Part shown: positions 32,171 through 34,362 of the stretch, in pieces
Position numbering within the stretch: the first letter of the stretch is position 1
Layout of the letters: each line of letters begins with the position of its first letter
Origin: Oscillospiraceae bacterium
GTDB lineage: Bacteria; Bacillota; Clostridia; Oscillospirales; CAG-272
Reading direction: 5' to 3'
DNA length: 34,362 bases
Assembly (NCBI GenBank): GCA_015064345.1
Contig: SVSK01000020.1
Coordinates: 1 to 34,362 of the forward strand
The notes under the pieces: model-generated
Databases searched by the model: none
Told to the model about the DNA's origin: nothing
Seen by the model: only the letters and a program-made list of their open reading frames with translations
Translations under genes and position numbers: made by a program

Positions 32171-32749
32171 TTATTCGTTTTCTGTTTCCGTTGCCGCGCC
32201 AAAGTGCACGATCAACTCTCTTACTGCCCGGATTGGCAGAAAACCGCTCTGATTATCATTGGCGTATATACTTTCGCCGCTTGCGTAGGTGATATCCAAG
32301 CTCTCGCCGTACATATCAGGCAAGCCGCTGACTCTGTGATAGTATCCGTTGTATTTTGCGAGGTTGTGGGCGGCGACGATCATCTGCAGACGTGCCATAA
32401 AGTCATTTTCCGCCGTGTACTCACCCTTGCCTCTCTTGCCATCCCGTTCTCGCCAGCTGTATTTGACAGTTACAAGACCTTCAGAGGCCACCGCATCCAG
32501 CTTGTAGACACGGTGTCCAAGGTCATCTACGTCGCACACAGCGAACAGGGATATTTCACAGTGGAATGAAACGATCTCATCTGATTCGATCTCTTTCGGT
32601 ACGTCATCCCAGCGTCTTGTGACAACTCCGCCGTCAATGTCATCGGTGTCAGCGCGATGATTTCCCCGACTGCGCGTAAGGGATCTGTACCCCAAAACAG
32701 CGCACACCGCCAGCGACAAAGCTCCTAAGCTCATGGCTATCCATTTCAT
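32171..32749 (-). CDS. Membrane-anchored or secreted protein related to the neighbouring lipoprotein
   Basis: The 192-residue protein begins with a hydrophobic segment (about 3-21) and a basic stretch, so it is a membrane-anchored outer-face protein or is cleaved. No lipobox is clear (LSLAVCAVLG is a weak match). The domain that follows (about 55-185) has alternating strands and a helix MARLQMIVAAHNLAKYNG, then GESIYANDNQSG, which parallels the C-terminal part of the lipoprotein at 31123. The pair probably arose by duplication. It starts 22 nt after the upstream Cys/His surface gene and ends 17 nt before the DUF6935-like gene. Function is unknown. Confidence 0.7.
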   Translation of the reverse strand: MKWIAMSLGALSLAVCAVLGYRSLTRSRGNHRADTDDIDGGVVTRRWDDVPKEIESDEIVSFHCEISLFAVCDVDDLGHRVYKLDAVASEGLVTVKYSWRERDGKRGKGEYTAENDFMARLQMIVAAHNLAKYNGYYHRVSGLPDMYGESLDITYASGESIYANDNQSGFLPIRAVRELIVHFGAATETENE

Positions 32750-32771
32750 CCTTGCGCCTCTTTCCGCAGCC

Positions 32772-34362
32772 TTATTTTTTCTTGCTGCTCTTAATAAGTA
32801 TCACAGTTACCAATACCAGACATACCACACCAAAGATCAATGCCGCGCCGGTGATTATCCACATCGTTTTGTTGTTGCCGGGAGTGGTGCCATCCTTGTC
32901 GGTTTCAGGTGCATCAGTCTCATCTGTCTTCGGAGGCTTACCGTTTTCGGGTGCGTCGGTCTCGGGCTCATCTGTTTCTTCCGGCTCGGTAGTTTCTACC
33001 TCTTCAGTTTCGACCTTTCCCGTCTTCTTGCTGTATGTGCAGATTACGCAAACGTTATCTTCGTCAAACTGATGCTCGTTTTCGCTTCCCTCCACAACGT
33101 AGCCGCATCCTTTTACAGAGCATTTCTGTGTATGCTTGGAGGAGGTAGCTTTCCACGTCAGCTTATGTCCTGTCGCGGGGATGATCAAGGTTGACTTGTC
33201 GGTGATCTCCTCGTTGCCCTTGGAATCTGCGAAGATTTCATCACATCCGGAGCAGGTGTAATACTGCTTATTGCCGTTCTCAGTACAGGTGGGATCCTTT
33301 TCCTTAACCTTTGTGAGGTCATGCTTGTGTCCCGTTGCGGGCTTAACGATGTATCCGCATTCGGTACACGTCTGAGGAGAAGTCTCGGTTGCCTCTGCTC
33401 CGGGCGTATGCTTTACTCTGTCGCTAAACTCGTCACATCCGACAACCGTACACTTGTGTGCGTGGCCCTTGGAGTCTGTGTAGTCCCACGTACTGCTCCA
33501 CTTGTGTTCCCCGGTCTTACCGTATTCTGTACCGCAGGCGGAGCATTTCGCCTTATTCTGACAGTCAGCTGTACCGCCGCTGTGCTCCTGAACTTCATCT
33601 CGCTCACCGCATACTGTACACTTGTGAGCGTGTCCCTTTGAATCTGCATAATCCCAAGTGGTGCTCCACTGATGCTGGATCACTTCACCGTATTCTGCTT
33701 TACATTCGGTACACTTTGAAACCTCTCCGCATTTTGCCTCTCCGGCCGTATGAGGTACTAAAGTATCATGCGCGCCGCAGACCTTGCATTTGTGTGCGTG
33801 GCCGTGTTCGTCTTTATAGTCCCAGCCGCTGCCGAAGTTATGGTTTTCGAGCTCGCCGTAAGGAGTTCCGCAGTTCTTACATACTGCTTTTTCACTACAT
33901 GTCGCCTTACCGCCGGTATGTCCCTTTGCCTCGATAATTCCCCAAGTCAAGAAGTTTCTGATTTCCTTGGTGCATTTTGCGTCCTCGAAGAATTTATCGC
34001 ATTCATCGCAGAAGTAATGCTCCTTTTTACCGTCTGTGGTGCAGGTCGCCTCGACTTCCTCAATCTTTTGAGGTGAGCAAACGTGTACATCCTCGGGAAG
34101 AGTGTAGCTGTACCAAACTGTGAGGGTGTTTTCGTATACCTCTTCAGTTCCCGCATTCTTGCCGTTGAGCTTTGCACTTACCGACCACGAGTCGTCGTCC
34201 TCGTTATACACGAGCGTATACTTGCCCGTTGTTTTGATGAAGATGTAAACGGTGTACGTGTTTCCACCCTCGAATTTGTCGATACCGGGGCGCATTTCTG
34301 TTCTGGTTGTATCGTTGTACCACTGTACGCCGTTCTGTGTATATTCATCAGAATAGCTTTGC
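32772..34362 (-). CDS. Cys/His-repeat surface protein with C-terminal membrane anchor (5' end outside window)
   Basis: The frame is open to the window edge beyond the Met at 34295, so at least 530 residues are seen and the start is missing. The visible N-terminal part is a beta domain of the type found in large surface proteins (NTYTVYIFIKTTGKYTL). Then come about six Cys/His units: ATCTTDGKKEHYFCDECDKFF-type modules and three copies of WDYxDxxGHAHKCxxCG, each with paired Cys and His that could bind zinc. A Glu/Thr/Pro stalk (ETDEPETDAPE) and a membrane span (MWIITGAALIFGVVCLVLV) with a KSSKKK tail close it; there is no LPxTG. Stalk and anchor match those of the 1402-residue Cys-repeat protein at the other end of this operon. 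Confidence 0.85.
   Translation of the reverse strand, partial: QSYSDEYTQNGVQWYNDTTRTEMRPGIDKFEGGNTYTVYIFIKTTGKYTLVYNEDDDSWSVSAKLNGKNAGTEEVYENTLTVWYSYTLPEDVHVCSPQKIEEVEATCTTDGKKEHYFCDECDKFFEDAKCTKEIRNFLTWGIIEAKGHTGGKATCSEKAVCKNCGTPYGELENHNFGSGWDYKDEHGHAHKCKVCGAHDTLVPHTAGEAKCGEVSKCTECKAEYGEVIQHQWSTTWDYADSKGHAHKCTVCGERDEVQEHSGGTADCQNKAKCSACGTEYGKTGEHKWSSTWDYTDSKGHAHKCTVVGCDEFSDRVKHTPGAEATETSPQTCTECGYIVKPATGHKHDLTKVKEKDPTCTENGNKQYYTCSGCDEIFADSKGNEEITDKSTLIIPATGHKLTWKATSSKHTQKCSVKGCGYVVEGSENEHQFDEDNVCVICTYSKKTGKVETEEVETTEPEETDEPETDAPENGKPPKTDETDAPETDKDGTTPGNNKTMWIITGAALIFGVVCLVLVTVILIKSSKKK

Overview
The window looks like chromosome of an anaerobic, host- or gut-associated Gram-positive Clostridia bacterium (Bacillota; Oscillospirales- or Christensenellales-like, which is inference). 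The reasons are strong AGGAGG-type ribosome binding sites, consensus sigma-A promoters, a glycyl radical enzyme with its activase, a sortase-assembled pilus locus, SLH-domain and LPXTG surface proteins, and a MarR/ene-reductase/aconitase-X operon. No rRNA, tRNA, CRISPR array, transposase or phage gene was seen.

Layout. (1) 1-3978: the 3' part of a sugar phosphate isomerase/epimerase (+) converges on a glycyl radical enzyme and its radical-SAM activase (-), which are driven by a near-perfect promoter. (2) 3979-13587 (-): a complete pilus operon. In transcription order it encodes a coiled-coil protein, signal peptidase I, a 1484-residue tip adhesin, the major pilin (LPETG), a class C sortase, a minor pilin (APQTG) and a sortase-fold protein that has lost all three catalytic residues, followed by a terminator. 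The tip adhesin carries an apparently dead CHAP-type amidase domain and 31 ETD[VA]P pentapeptides. (3) 13588-18331 (+): a MarR regulator with a perfect palindrome just after its -10 box, an enoate-reductase/BaiCD-type flavoenzyme, and the two aconitase-X subunits. (4) 18344-20219: a decayed patch with a transporter C-terminal stub, an ilvA pseudogene (5' truncated plus an in-frame amber stop), and a chimeric ORF joining a VTC-domain start to a CotH-like tail. (5) 20251-23704 (-): an intracellular clan-A-type glycosidase and a secreted beta-helix protein. (6) 23912-26725 (-): a vWA/InlB-like/SLH surface protein without its start. (7) 26887-34362 (-): a tight five-gene surface operon ending in a 1402-residue membrane-anchored protein built of about thirteen 60-residue repeats with about 16 cysteines each.

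The strongest candidate for an undescribed system is region 7. It holds two membrane-anchored Cys/His-rich surface proteins at the two ends of a run that also encodes a lipoprotein, a membrane-anchored relative of that lipoprotein, and a DUF6935-like protein. Most intervals are under 30 nt and the run ends in a terminator. The second candidate is the pilus operon, where two enzyme folds (sortase and CHAP) are retained with their catalytic residues replaced. All function assignments come from reading motifs; no database search or structure prediction was run.
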